64,000 nucleotides of DNA from Chitinophaga sp. Ak27 (GTDB lineage Bacteria > Bacteroidota > Bacteroidia > Chitinophagales > Chitinophagaceae), in the NCBI RefSeq assembly GCF_012726295.1, contig NZ_JABAOB010000010.1, forward strand, positions 62,001-126,000, given 5' to 3'. The notes under the pieces are model-generated. The model saw only the letters and a list, made by a program, of their open reading frames with translations. It made no database searches and was not told the DNA's origin. The position numbers and the translations under genes are program-made. Positions 15,661 to 23,268 of the stretch are shown piece by piece; the first letter of the stretch is position 1; every line of letters starts with the position of its first letter.

Positions 15661-17208
15661 ATGGAAAAGACCATTCAAACCGATTCGGGGATTGTAATTG
15701 CGCCGCTGTATACACAGCCGGTAGCCATGGAAGAACGACCCGGCAGCTTTCCTTTTACCCGGGGTATACATGCCAGTATGTACCGTGATAAGTTATGGAC
15801 TATGCGGCAGTACGCAGGTTTCAGCACGGCGGAAGAATCCAATAAACGTTATCACTACCTGCTGAGCCAGGGCGTAATGGGATTGAGTGTCGCCTTCGAC
15901 CTGCCTACCCAGATAGGATACGATTCGGATCATCCAATGGCAGAGGGAGAAGTAGGCAAGGTAGGTGTAGCCATAGATTCGCTGGAGGATATGGAGATAT
16001 TGTTTAAAGGTATTTCCCTGGAACAGATTTCCACCTCGATGACTATCAATGCCACAGGGTTTATACTGCTGGCGCTTTATATTGCCCTTGCCAAAAAGCA
16101 GGGCGCCGATCTGAAGAAAATTTCCGGCACCATACAAAATGATATCCTGAAAGAATATGCTGCAAGAGGCACCTTCATTTATCCACCCCAGCCTTCTATG
16201 CGGCTGATTACGGATATCTTTGCCTGGTGCAGCAAGGAAGTGCCTAAATGGAATACGATCTCCATTTCCGGCTATCATATCCGCGAAGCAGGTGCTAATG
16301 CGGTACAGGAGCTTGCCTTTACACTGGCTAACGGGAAAGCCTATCTAAAAGCTGCGCAGGAAAAGGGACTGGACATTAACGTTTTTGCTAAACGGCTCTC
16401 CTTTTTCTTTAACGCGCACAACCACCTGTTTGAAGAGATAGCCAAATTTAGGGCAGCCCGCCGCATGTGGGCACATATCACCCGGGAACTGGGCGCTACC
16501 GATCCCAAGGCACAAATGCTGCGCTTTCATACGCAAACCGGGGGCAGTACGCTCACCGCTCAGCAACCACAGAATAATATTGTAAGAGTGGCAGTGCAAA
16601 CCCTGGCAGCTACGCTGGGAGGCACCCAATCGCTGCATACCAACGGCTACGATGAGGCGTTATCGTTACCCACGGAAGAAGCCGCCCGTATCGCGCTCCG
16701 TACCCAACAAATCATTGGCTATGAAAGCGGCGTGGCCGATACAGTTGATCCGCTGGCCGGCTCCTATTACGTAGAAGCGCTTACCAACGAAGTGGAAGGC
16801 AAAGCCTGGGAGCTGATTCAGAAAATTGACGCTATGGGAGGCGCTGTCAGCGCTATAGAACAAGGTTTTATCCAGGATGAAATAGCCCGCAGCGCCTATA
16901 AATATCAACAGGAAATTGAAAATAATGAGAAAATAATCATCGGGGTTAATAAATTTACAGCGGCTGATCATGTGACTCCGGAAGTATTCCGTATCGACGA
17001 TAGTATCCGCGTGATACAGTCAGCACGCCTGCAATCACTGCGCGAACGGAGGGATAACACAGCGGTGCAAAATGTCCTGCAACGCATACGCCAGGCTGCC
17101 GGCACCAGCGAAAACCTGATGCCGCTGGTAGTCGAAGCCGTAGAACACCTGTGTACACTGGGTGAAATATCAGATGTACTGAGAGAAGTATGGGGAGAGT
17201 ATAAATAA
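15661..17208 (+). CDS. Methylmalonyl-CoA mutase large (substrate-binding) subunit
   Basis: The 515-residue protein covers the substrate-binding barrel of the acyl-CoA mutases and ends before a cobalamin-binding domain would start, so it must pair with a separate B12-binding subunit, which is not in this window. Tyr51 (WTMRQYAGFSTAEESN), Arg169 (KEYAARGTFIYPP) and His206 (SGYHIREAGA) align with Tyr89, Arg207 and His244 of the Propionibacterium enzyme, with identical spacing. The Tyr/Arg pair marks methylmalonyl-CoA rather than isobutyryl-CoA use. It interconverts methylmalonyl-CoA and succinyl-CoA. It ends 25 bases before a methyltransferase gene. Confidence 0.9.
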   Translation: MEKTIQTDSGIVIAPLYTQPVAMEERPGSFPFTRGIHASMYRDKLWTMRQYAGFSTAEESNKRYHYLLSQGVMGLSVAFDLPTQIGYDSDHPMAEGEVGKVGVAIDSLEDMEILFKGISLEQISTSMTINATGFILLALYIALAKKQGADLKKISGTIQNDILKEYAARGTFIYPPQPSMRLITDIFAWCSKEVPKWNTISISGYHIREAGANAVQELAFTLANGKAYLKAAQEKGLDINVFAKRLSFFFNAHNHLFEEIAKFRAARRMWAHITRELGATDPKAQMLRFHTQTGGSTLTAQQPQNNIVRVAVQTLAATLGGTQSLHTNGYDEALSLPTEEAARIALRTQQIIGYESGVADTVDPLAGSYYVEALTNEVEGKAWELIQKIDAMGGAVSAIEQGFIQDEIARSAYKYQQEIENNEKIIIGVNKFTAADHVTPEVFRIDDSIRVIQSARLQSLRERRDNTAVQNVLQRIRQAAGTSENLMPLVVEAVEHLCTLGEISDVLREVWGEYK

Positions 17209-17233
17209 TTATATCAGCGTATTCAACATTCAA

Positions 17234-18127
17234 ATGAGTTTAATCTATCACAACAACTGTCCGCTTTGTGGCTCTTCACAGATACACGAAGCGCTTACTG
17301 CCAAAGACTACACTGTATCCAACGAATCCTTTAACATCTTCCATTGCGGAGGCTGTGGCGGCCGTTTTACGCAAAATGTGCCCGACAGCGCCCACATTGG
17401 CCGCTATTACCAATCGCAGGAATATATTTCCCATTCCGAAACCAAAACGGGATTGATTAACCGGCTGTATCACAGCGTCAGGAAAATTACCCTGCGCTCC
17501 AAACAAAATTGGGTGCGCAGTGCCGCCGGCATTAAAACCGGCTCCCTGCTGGATATAGGCAGTGGTACCGGCGCGTTCCTGCATTATATGCAACAGGGCG
17601 GCTGGACCGTCACCGGCCTGGAGCCCGACGAAAATGCCCGCCGTAATGCCAAAGATATCTATAATATCACCGCACTACCCATCGAATCACTATACACCTT
17701 GCCGGCGGGGCAATACGATGCCATTACGATGTGGCATGTACTGGAACATGTACACGAACTGCATCGTTACCTCGACCATATCCGTACCCTGCTGAAACCC
17801 GGCGGATCTTTACTGATAGCCGTTCCCAACTATACTTCCGTTGACGCAGATTATTACAAAGCATACTGGGCGGCCTATGATGTACCCCGTCACCTGTATC
17901 ATTTCTCTCCTGCTTCGATGGAAAGTTTACTGGCACAACACCAGATCAGGCTGGTAAAGAAACATCCCATGGTATTTGATGGTTTTTATGTAAGCCTGCT
18001 GAGTGAAAAATATAAAACCGGTAAAAGCCGCCTGTTCCAGGGTTTCTTCCACGGCTTCCGCTCCTACCGAAAAGGATTGAAAACAGTAGATCGCTGCAGC
18101 TCTATTGTATACGAGTGTAAATGCTAA
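17234..18127 (+). CDS. Class I SAM-dependent methyltransferase with N-terminal zinc ribbon
   Basis: The 297-residue protein starts with a four-cysteine ribbon (CPLCGS at residues 9-14 and HCGGCGG near 37-43), then a Rossmann methyltransferase domain with motif I LLDIGSGTGAFLHYM (about residue 103), motif II VTGLEPDENAR and WHVLEHVHELHRYLDHI. The domain order is that of the Methyltransf_23-type enzymes often acting on sugars, lipids or small molecules; the substrate is not known. The short distance to the mutase gene allows cotranscription but shows no clear functional link. Its stop codon touches a palindromic repeat. Confidence 0.85.
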   Translation: MSLIYHNNCPLCGSSQIHEALTAKDYTVSNESFNIFHCGGCGGRFTQNVPDSAHIGRYYQSQEYISHSETKTGLINRLYHSVRKITLRSKQNWVRSAAGIKTGSLLDIGSGTGAFLHYMQQGGWTVTGLEPDENARRNAKDIYNITALPIESLYTLPAGQYDAITMWHVLEHVHELHRYLDHIRTLLKPGGSLLIAVPNYTSVDADYYKAYWAAYDVPRHLYHFSPASMESLLAQHQIRLVKKHPMVFDGFYVSLLSEKYKTGKSRLFQGFFHGFRSYRKGLKTVDRCSSIVYECKC

Positions 18128-18208
18128 AAGCATAAAGCTATTAAGGCGAATGACCAATGCGATTTTTAGATGTTCGCCAGGTTCATTCGCCTTAATAGCT
18201 TTATGCTT
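18128..18208. repeat. Dispersed nested palindrome, copy 1
   Basis: A 28-bp arm at 18128-18155 (starts AAGCATAAAGCTATTAAGG) pairs with 18181-18208 with one mismatch. It lies between the convergent ends of the methyltransferase and S46 peptidase genes. It belongs with copies at 30186, 37477, 41298, 47547 and 63585. Confidence 0.85.
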
Positions 18209-18217
18209 CATGCTTTT

Positions 18218-20380
18218 CTAAATAATTTTCATTTCCTGTATTAACCGGTTACATCCTGCATATTTATCAATCACAAATAATACATAGCGGATATCCACCA
18301 TGATATTGCGACAGATAGAAGGATCAAAGTTAATATCGCTCATGGTGCCTTCCCAGGTACGGTCGAAATTAAGGCCTACCAGGCGCCCATGCGCGTCCAG
18401 CGCGGGGCTGCCGGAGTTACCGCCGGTAGTATGATTAGACGCTATAAAACACACCGGCATGCGGCCGTTTACACCATAGCGCCCGTAATCTTTTTTCTTA
18501 TACAATTCAATGAGGCGTGCCGGCACATCAAATTCGTAGTCACCGGGAATGTACTTTTCCATTACTCCATCGAGATAGGTATAAAAATCATAGTGTACGG
18601 CATCGCGGGGGTTATAGCCATCTACCTTACCATAGGTAACACGCAGGGTACTGTTGGCATCGGGGTAAAAATTCTTCTTGCTGCCCATCACGTCCATTTG
18701 CGCCTGCATATAAGTACGCTGGAGGTTATTGATGTAGGCCTGGATATCGGCCAGCGGTTTGCTCACATTATCCACAAAACCTTTACGGGTAGCCATTACC
18801 AGGCGAGTAGCCGGGTCGGACCACATTTGAGCGATCACGGTGTTATAGGGCTGCTGTATAAAGGCTTTTAATTTTTCGGGAGAAGTGAGGCTGGTAGCCG
18901 CATACAGCTTATCCGCCAGTGCGCGGCCGTCTTTATTATTTTCCTGCCAGATACGGGCAAAATCATTGCCGGCGTATGGAGCCGGTACACCTTTCGCATA
19001 CAGGTCGATCAGGCTGGCGCAAATATCATGGTCCACACTGGCATTATAGTTCTGATAAAAAGACTGCATCGATTCCAGGAATTGCTGGCGCATGCTTTCA
19101 TACTGTCCTTCTCCCCTTTCGTGTACATCATTCAGGAAATTGATCAGGCGGTCTCCTACCGTAAATATTTCCACGTTTTTTACCAGCTCGCTGTAGTAGT
19201 CGCGCGTTTGTGCATAAGGCTGAATCTGGCGATAGTATTCGTTCAGTGAGTCGAGTATGCCGCTGTAGGATTGTTTCCATTTTGGATTCGCTTCCATCAT
19301 CCGGCGGTAGGTGTCTTCATATTGCAGTTTCTTAGCAATCCCCCTGGTTTGTTTTACGCCCTGCATCTCTCCCATCCATTTTTTCCAGTAGTTAGCAGTA
19401 CCGGCGTATTTGGCAGCATACTGAATTTTGATCTGTTCGTCTTTGCGCATATATCCATCCATTATTTTGAGGGCGGCATCACGCATCTGCACTTTGGCGG
19501 CATCCAGCACTTCCACGGTTTGTTTAACCCCTTCCGAAGGGAGATATTCCGTGGTACGGCCGGGGAAACCCAGCACCATGGTAAAATCATTTTGTTTTAA
19601 ACCTTTCAGGGAAATGGTGAGGGCGTATTTCGGCTTTAAAGGCACATTATCCTTTGAATAAGGAGCTGGGCGACCATCCTTCCCGGCATAAATGCGAAAC
19701 ATCGAAAAATCGCCTGTATGACGCGGCCATACCCAGTTGTCGGTATCGGAACCGAACTTCCCGATCGCAGACGGAGGAGCTCCTACCAACCTTACATCAC
19801 GGTAGGTTTCGGTTACAAACAGGAAATACTGGTTGCCTTCGTAAAAAGGCTTTACCATCACTTCCTGCCAACTCTCTCGGCGGGCAGCTTGTTTAATTTC
19901 GTTTAAACGTTTATCTATCGCTGACTGGCGCTCTCTTTCGCTCATTCCGGGCTTTACATCCTGGAGGGCAGCTTTGGTAACGTCGTCGATACGTACAATG
20001 AAGGTGGCAAACAAACCGGGGTTAGGCAATTCCTCTACCGCCGACTTAGCCCAGAAACCATTTTCCAGGAAATTATTCTGGAGGGAAGAGTGCTTTTGAA
20101 TAGCATCATAACCGCAGTGGTGATTGGTGAGCAGCAATCCCTGTTCTGAAATCACTTCTGCTGTACAAAATCCGCCAAAGCTTACAATGGCATCTTTCAG
20201 GCTGCCTTTGTTGATATTATAAATATCTGCGGCCGTAATTTTCATTCCCATTCCTTTCATCTCCTTTTCATTAAGGCCGGAGAGCAGCTGCGGCAGCCAC
20301 ATCCCTTCTGTAGCATAGGTGCATTTTGTGAGTACAAGGAGTACTAACAACAGCACCGGTTTCACGATTCGTTGCAACAT
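18218..20380 (-). CDS. S46-family dipeptidyl-peptidase (DPP11-like)
   Basis: The 720-residue exported peptidase has a signal peptide (first 23 residues), then TEGMWLPQLL, a hallmark of the S46 N-terminus. The catalytic histidine lies in LLTNHHCGY (residues 84-91) and the serine in TGGNSGSPALDAHG (Ser about 656). Eighteen residues after that serine stands an arginine (LNFDRTWEG); in the family Arg at this position gives the DPP11 preference for Asp or Glu at P1, while Gly marks DPP7. It removes dipeptides from peptide N-termini in the periplasm. It is the first of four exported peptidases in this 10-kb region. Confidence 0.93.
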   Translation of the reverse strand: MLQRIVKPVLLLVLLVLTKCTYATEGMWLPQLLSGLNEKEMKGMGMKITAADIYNINKGSLKDAIVSFGGFCTAEVISEQGLLLTNHHCGYDAIQKHSSLQNNFLENGFWAKSAVEELPNPGLFATFIVRIDDVTKAALQDVKPGMSERERQSAIDKRLNEIKQAARRESWQEVMVKPFYEGNQYFLFVTETYRDVRLVGAPPSAIGKFGSDTDNWVWPRHTGDFSMFRIYAGKDGRPAPYSKDNVPLKPKYALTISLKGLKQNDFTMVLGFPGRTTEYLPSEGVKQTVEVLDAAKVQMRDAALKIMDGYMRKDEQIKIQYAAKYAGTANYWKKWMGEMQGVKQTRGIAKKLQYEDTYRRMMEANPKWKQSYSGILDSLNEYYRQIQPYAQTRDYYSELVKNVEIFTVGDRLINFLNDVHERGEGQYESMRQQFLESMQSFYQNYNASVDHDICASLIDLYAKGVPAPYAGNDFARIWQENNKDGRALADKLYAATSLTSPEKLKAFIQQPYNTVIAQMWSDPATRLVMATRKGFVDNVSKPLADIQAYINNLQRTYMQAQMDVMGSKKNFYPDANSTLRVTYGKVDGYNPRDAVHYDFYTYLDGVMEKYIPGDYEFDVPARLIELYKKKDYGRYGVNGRMPVCFIASNHTTGGNSGSPALDAHGRLVGLNFDRTWEGTMSDINFDPSICRNIMVDIRYVLFVIDKYAGCNRLIQEMKII

Positions 20381-20546
20381 ATCTGATATTCTTTTTATAA
20401 AAGAGGCAATTTACTATAATTCGGGGAGGCAGGAAAAGATAACCCGATGTTTCCCGTATTCATCGATATAAACCTGCTGTTGACAGAGATACGGTTTCTT
20501 ATCTCAGCGGATTGCCCCAATTTCATCAGATATCTATCTGTCGTAA

Positions 20547-21608
20547 ATGTTCCGGTTAAAATTCTCGGTAGTAATAGCTCACATTACAGGGTGGCTTATA
20601 TGTCTGAGTTTACCCCTGCTGTTTATCAGTGGGCAAACGGGCGACCGTAAGGCACTTTCTATCTTATTTTCAGCTGATTACCTGGTATTCCTGGTAACCT
20701 ACGTAGCGTTGTTTTATTTCCATACTACTTTCCTGTTTCCGCGCTTGTATTTCAGGAAGTTATATGTACTATATTTCCTCGCGGTGGGATTGATGCTGAT
20801 CATGGTCAATTACATGCAGCCTTTCGATCATTTGTTCAGCCGGTTTCCACATCATCTTTCCATGGAAGCCGGTTGGCATCCACCGGCTCCCATGGAACAG
20901 GAAGGGCATCCGCCGGTGCGGATAGATATTGTCAGCGACTTCCTGTTCCTGCTCACCATTGCCCTGAGCATTGCCATAGAAACTACGCAGCGATGGCGGC
21001 AAACCGAACAACGTGCGCTGTACGCGGAAACCCGTAAAACGCAGGCAGAACTATCTTTTCTTAAAGCCCAGATCAATCCTCATTTTCTGTTTAATACCCT
21101 CAACAATATTTATTCGTTGGCCATAACACGCAGCGATCATACCGCCACAAGTATCATGAAGTTATCCAACATGCTGCGGTATGTAACAGAAGATACCCGG
21201 CACGAGTATGTATTGCTGGAAAATGAGATTGATTGTTTGCGGGACTATATCGATTTACAAAAGCTTCGCCTTACCAGTAAAACAAAAGTCAACTTTGCCG
21301 TTACCGGCTCCCCGGGCATTAAGTGTATTGCACCGCTGGTATTGCTTCCTTTCCTGGAAAACGCTTTCAGATACGGCGTAAGCAACCACGAAGCTTCAGA
21401 AATCAATATCCTGTTGAATACTTCGGAAAAACATATTCATTTCTTCTGCAGTAATAAATTGTTCAGGATAACCGATGATATGCAACGCACCGGTATCGGT
21501 ATTGCCAATACCCGGCAGCGCCTCGACCACCTGTATCCCGACAGGTATGAATTGGACATCCGGGAAGACAACGGCGCCTACGCCATTTCTTTACAGTTAC
21601 AGGTATAA
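20547..21608 (+). CDS. LytS-type sensor histidine kinase
   Basis: The 353-residue protein has four membrane helices in the first 145 residues (with a His/Pro-rich extracytoplasmic loop, residues 93-125), then the His_kinase domain of the LytS/YehU type with phospho-acceptor His179 (KAQINPHFLFNTLNNIYS). A HATPase_c domain follows (LLPFLENAFRYGV as N-box, GIGIANTRQRL as G-box). Such kinases normally signal to a LytTR response regulator encoded next to them. The sequence just downstream is only a decayed fragment of such a regulator, so this kinase may be an orphan. Confidence 0.93.
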   Translation: MFRLKFSVVIAHITGWLICLSLPLLFISGQTGDRKALSILFSADYLVFLVTYVALFYFHTTFLFPRLYFRKLYVLYFLAVGLMLIMVNYMQPFDHLFSRFPHHLSMEAGWHPPAPMEQEGHPPVRIDIVSDFLFLLTIALSIAIETTQRWRQTEQRALYAETRKTQAELSFLKAQINPHFLFNTLNNIYSLAITRSDHTATSIMKLSNMLRYVTEDTRHEYVLLENEIDCLRDYIDLQKLRLTSKTKVNFAVTGSPGIKCIAPLVLLPFLENAFRYGVSNHEASEINILLNTSEKHIHFFCSNKLFRITDDMQRTGIGIANTRQRLDHLYPDRYELDIREDNGAYAISLQLQV

Positions 21609-21620
21609 CAAAACATTTAC

Positions 21621-21788
21621 ATGCCAGATATCAACGGGCTGGAACTGGCCAGAGGGTTAACCTTCAATCCCCTGATTGTTTTTGCAACCGTCTATAAACA
21701 ACAGCTGTCGATGGATTTGAATTGCACGCCGTTAAACCGGCAGAATGTATCGGAATATAGATATGCCGGTTCCAGTAAGCGCATATAG
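21621..21788 (+). pseudogene. Decayed LytR-type response regulator (receiver-domain fragment)
   Basis: Frame 1 from 21621 reads MPDINGLELARGL, followed by NPLIVFATVYKQQ. This is the segment just after the phospho-acceptor Asp of a LytTR-family receiver domain, up to the strand before the signalling Thr. From 21704 the homology continues in another frame as AVDGFELHAVKPAEC, matching the family pattern (A)xDGFELxAVDYLLKP with DYLL missing. The N-terminal 50 or so residues and the whole LytTR DNA-binding domain are absent. A frameshift, a 12-base loss and two large deletions are therefore inferred. It begins 12 bases after the histidine kinase stop. Confidence 0.75.
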
Positions 21789-21854
21789 AAAGTAATTTGG
21801 GAAATGCTTCCCCTTATTAGACTTTCTTTACACGCCATCCGAAGAACCGGCATA
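21762..21854. repeat. Three-level nested palindrome at the decayed regulator
   Basis: Three helices are nested: TATGCCGGTTC (21762-21772) with 21844-21854; AGAAAGT (21787-21793) with 21821-21827; GGGAA (21799-21803) with 21808-21812. The element overlaps the 3' end of the pseudogene and lies before the convergent M57 peptidase gene. It is not one of the six-copy repeat family. Confidence 0.55.
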
Positions 21855-21890
21855 CCTGTTGACAGGTTAGCTCACGGATCAATGCGGTGC

Positions 21891-22715
21891 TTAGTGATAC
21901 AGATAATTTAGGGCAATAACATCATTGGCGTTGAAGGTACGATTGCCACCATTGGAGCAGGCGAGCATCCAGGAGTTAGCATCTGGTCCGGTAGGTGTGC
22001 CAGGAATATTGATAGCACCTACGCCACCATCTCCTTCATTTACTGCGCTGCCACCACAGCTGTAAGAGCGGTCCATATAGTCGGTATGACGCATACCGAT
22101 ACAGTGGCCTATTTCGTGCTGGATGACAGAACCCACATACAGTACATTAGGATTGGATCCATAAGCATACTGGTTAGTGTTCATCTTGATAGTACCATAA
22201 GGATTCCCACTGCTGGTAGGGAAGCCGGAAGATCCGAGGGTGATATAGCCACCACTGGGGCCCTGGTTAAATCCTTTAATGGTGATAGTTGGTGTACCGC
22301 TGGTAATACGTTGGAACTTAACGCGCAGATTTAACCTGTTGTAGCGGGCAATAGCGGTATCTGTTCCGGCAACAAAGGCTGTTCCCAGGTTGACAACTTT
22401 TACTGTAATCACGCGGGGCAGCGCGGTTACCAGGTAATTTGTACGATACTGTTCCGTATTAGCTACCCTGAGAACAGGACTAATAACTTTTTCCTTCAGC
22501 TGATCGGCAGTGAGCAGGATGTCGCCTTCCACGAGGTAACCATCTTCTGTTTTCTGCACGTTATCAGTGCTGAAGCCATTTGCTTTAATTTGGGCCAACA
22601 CTTCTGCAGACACGGGGTTTGGCTGCACCTCCTGCTTTGCGCCATTCTTCTGGCAGGACGCAAATACAAATGCTGCTGCCATGCAGCAGAGAGCAGGAAT
22701 TGATTGTTTTCTCAT
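21891..22715 (-). CDS. M57-family zinc metalloprotease lipoprotein
   Basis: The 274-residue protein has a lipobox signal peptide (AAAFVFASCQKN, Cys21), a propeptide-like region (residues 35-100) and a metzincin-type domain with the extended zinc motif HEIGHCIGMRH (ligands His200, His204, His210). The segment PRVITVKVVNLG and the C-terminal FNANDVIALNYLYH agree with the M57 'dual-action HEIGH' peptidases of Bacteroidota. The substrate is unknown. It is presumably attached to the outer membrane and active outside the cytoplasm. It stands alone. Confidence 0.9.
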   Translation of the reverse strand: MRKQSIPALCCMAAAFVFASCQKNGAKQEVQPNPVSAEVLAQIKANGFSTDNVQKTEDGYLVEGDILLTADQLKEKVISPVLRVANTEQYRTNYLVTALPRVITVKVVNLGTAFVAGTDTAIARYNRLNLRVKFQRITSGTPTITIKGFNQGPSGGYITLGSSGFPTSSGNPYGTIKMNTNQYAYGSNPNVLYVGSVIQHEIGHCIGMRHTDYMDRSYSCGGSAVNEGDGGVGAINIPGTPTGPDANSWMLACSNGGNRTFNANDVIALNYLYH

Positions 22716-23268
22716 AAATTCAGATTTTTGGATTTTTGGTTAAGAAAAAAATATCCGTTTTGCCTGTTTCTGCAAACGGGCAATTACTACCGAACTAAAT
22801 ATCAGCAATGATCTACAGCGAGTTAACATCAGGGGTGCTAACTATTAAAAATAGCGTTCCCCTTGCCGCAAATGCAATTGCTTCAGCTATATTTATTTCT
22901 CCAAAAAAACTTCAGTAAGACTGTGCTCTCTTTTTGGATGCATACAATAGCTACATGCCTTTAAGGGCATTACCTTAGATTTTAATGATTGGGTTATGAT
23001 TCATTGTCACCGGGTGTTTCCGGCCATCCAGACTTGCTCAAATTTGCTCTACAGATTGATTAAAATGTGAAATGGTTTTTACCAATCGTTGCTCAGATTT
23101 TGTTGAATTTATTACTTAGGATTTCCTCTTTCAATATTACAACTTTCGTTCAATTTAAAAAAAATATTTTGCAGGGAACCGTCTAAAAAATTGTGTTGCA
23201 CAAGTAAAATGCACTAGCTTTAAGCGGCAACAATAAACCAAAATCAAGTACCTGTTGCCCTCCCCCGC
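22716..23268. other. 553-bp intergenic region between divergent peptidase genes
   Basis: It is AT-rich and contains no reading frame with family resemblance and no strong hairpin. It must hold the promoters of the M57 and S8 genes, but no exact TAnnTTTG box stands out; the nearest is AATATTTTG at about 23166-23173 on the plus strand with a one-base shorter spacer. Confidence 0.5.

Noticed and set aside
15661..17208. Isobutyryl-CoA mutase large subunit
   Set aside because: Tyr51 and Arg169 are present where isobutyryl-CoA mutases have Phe and Gln.
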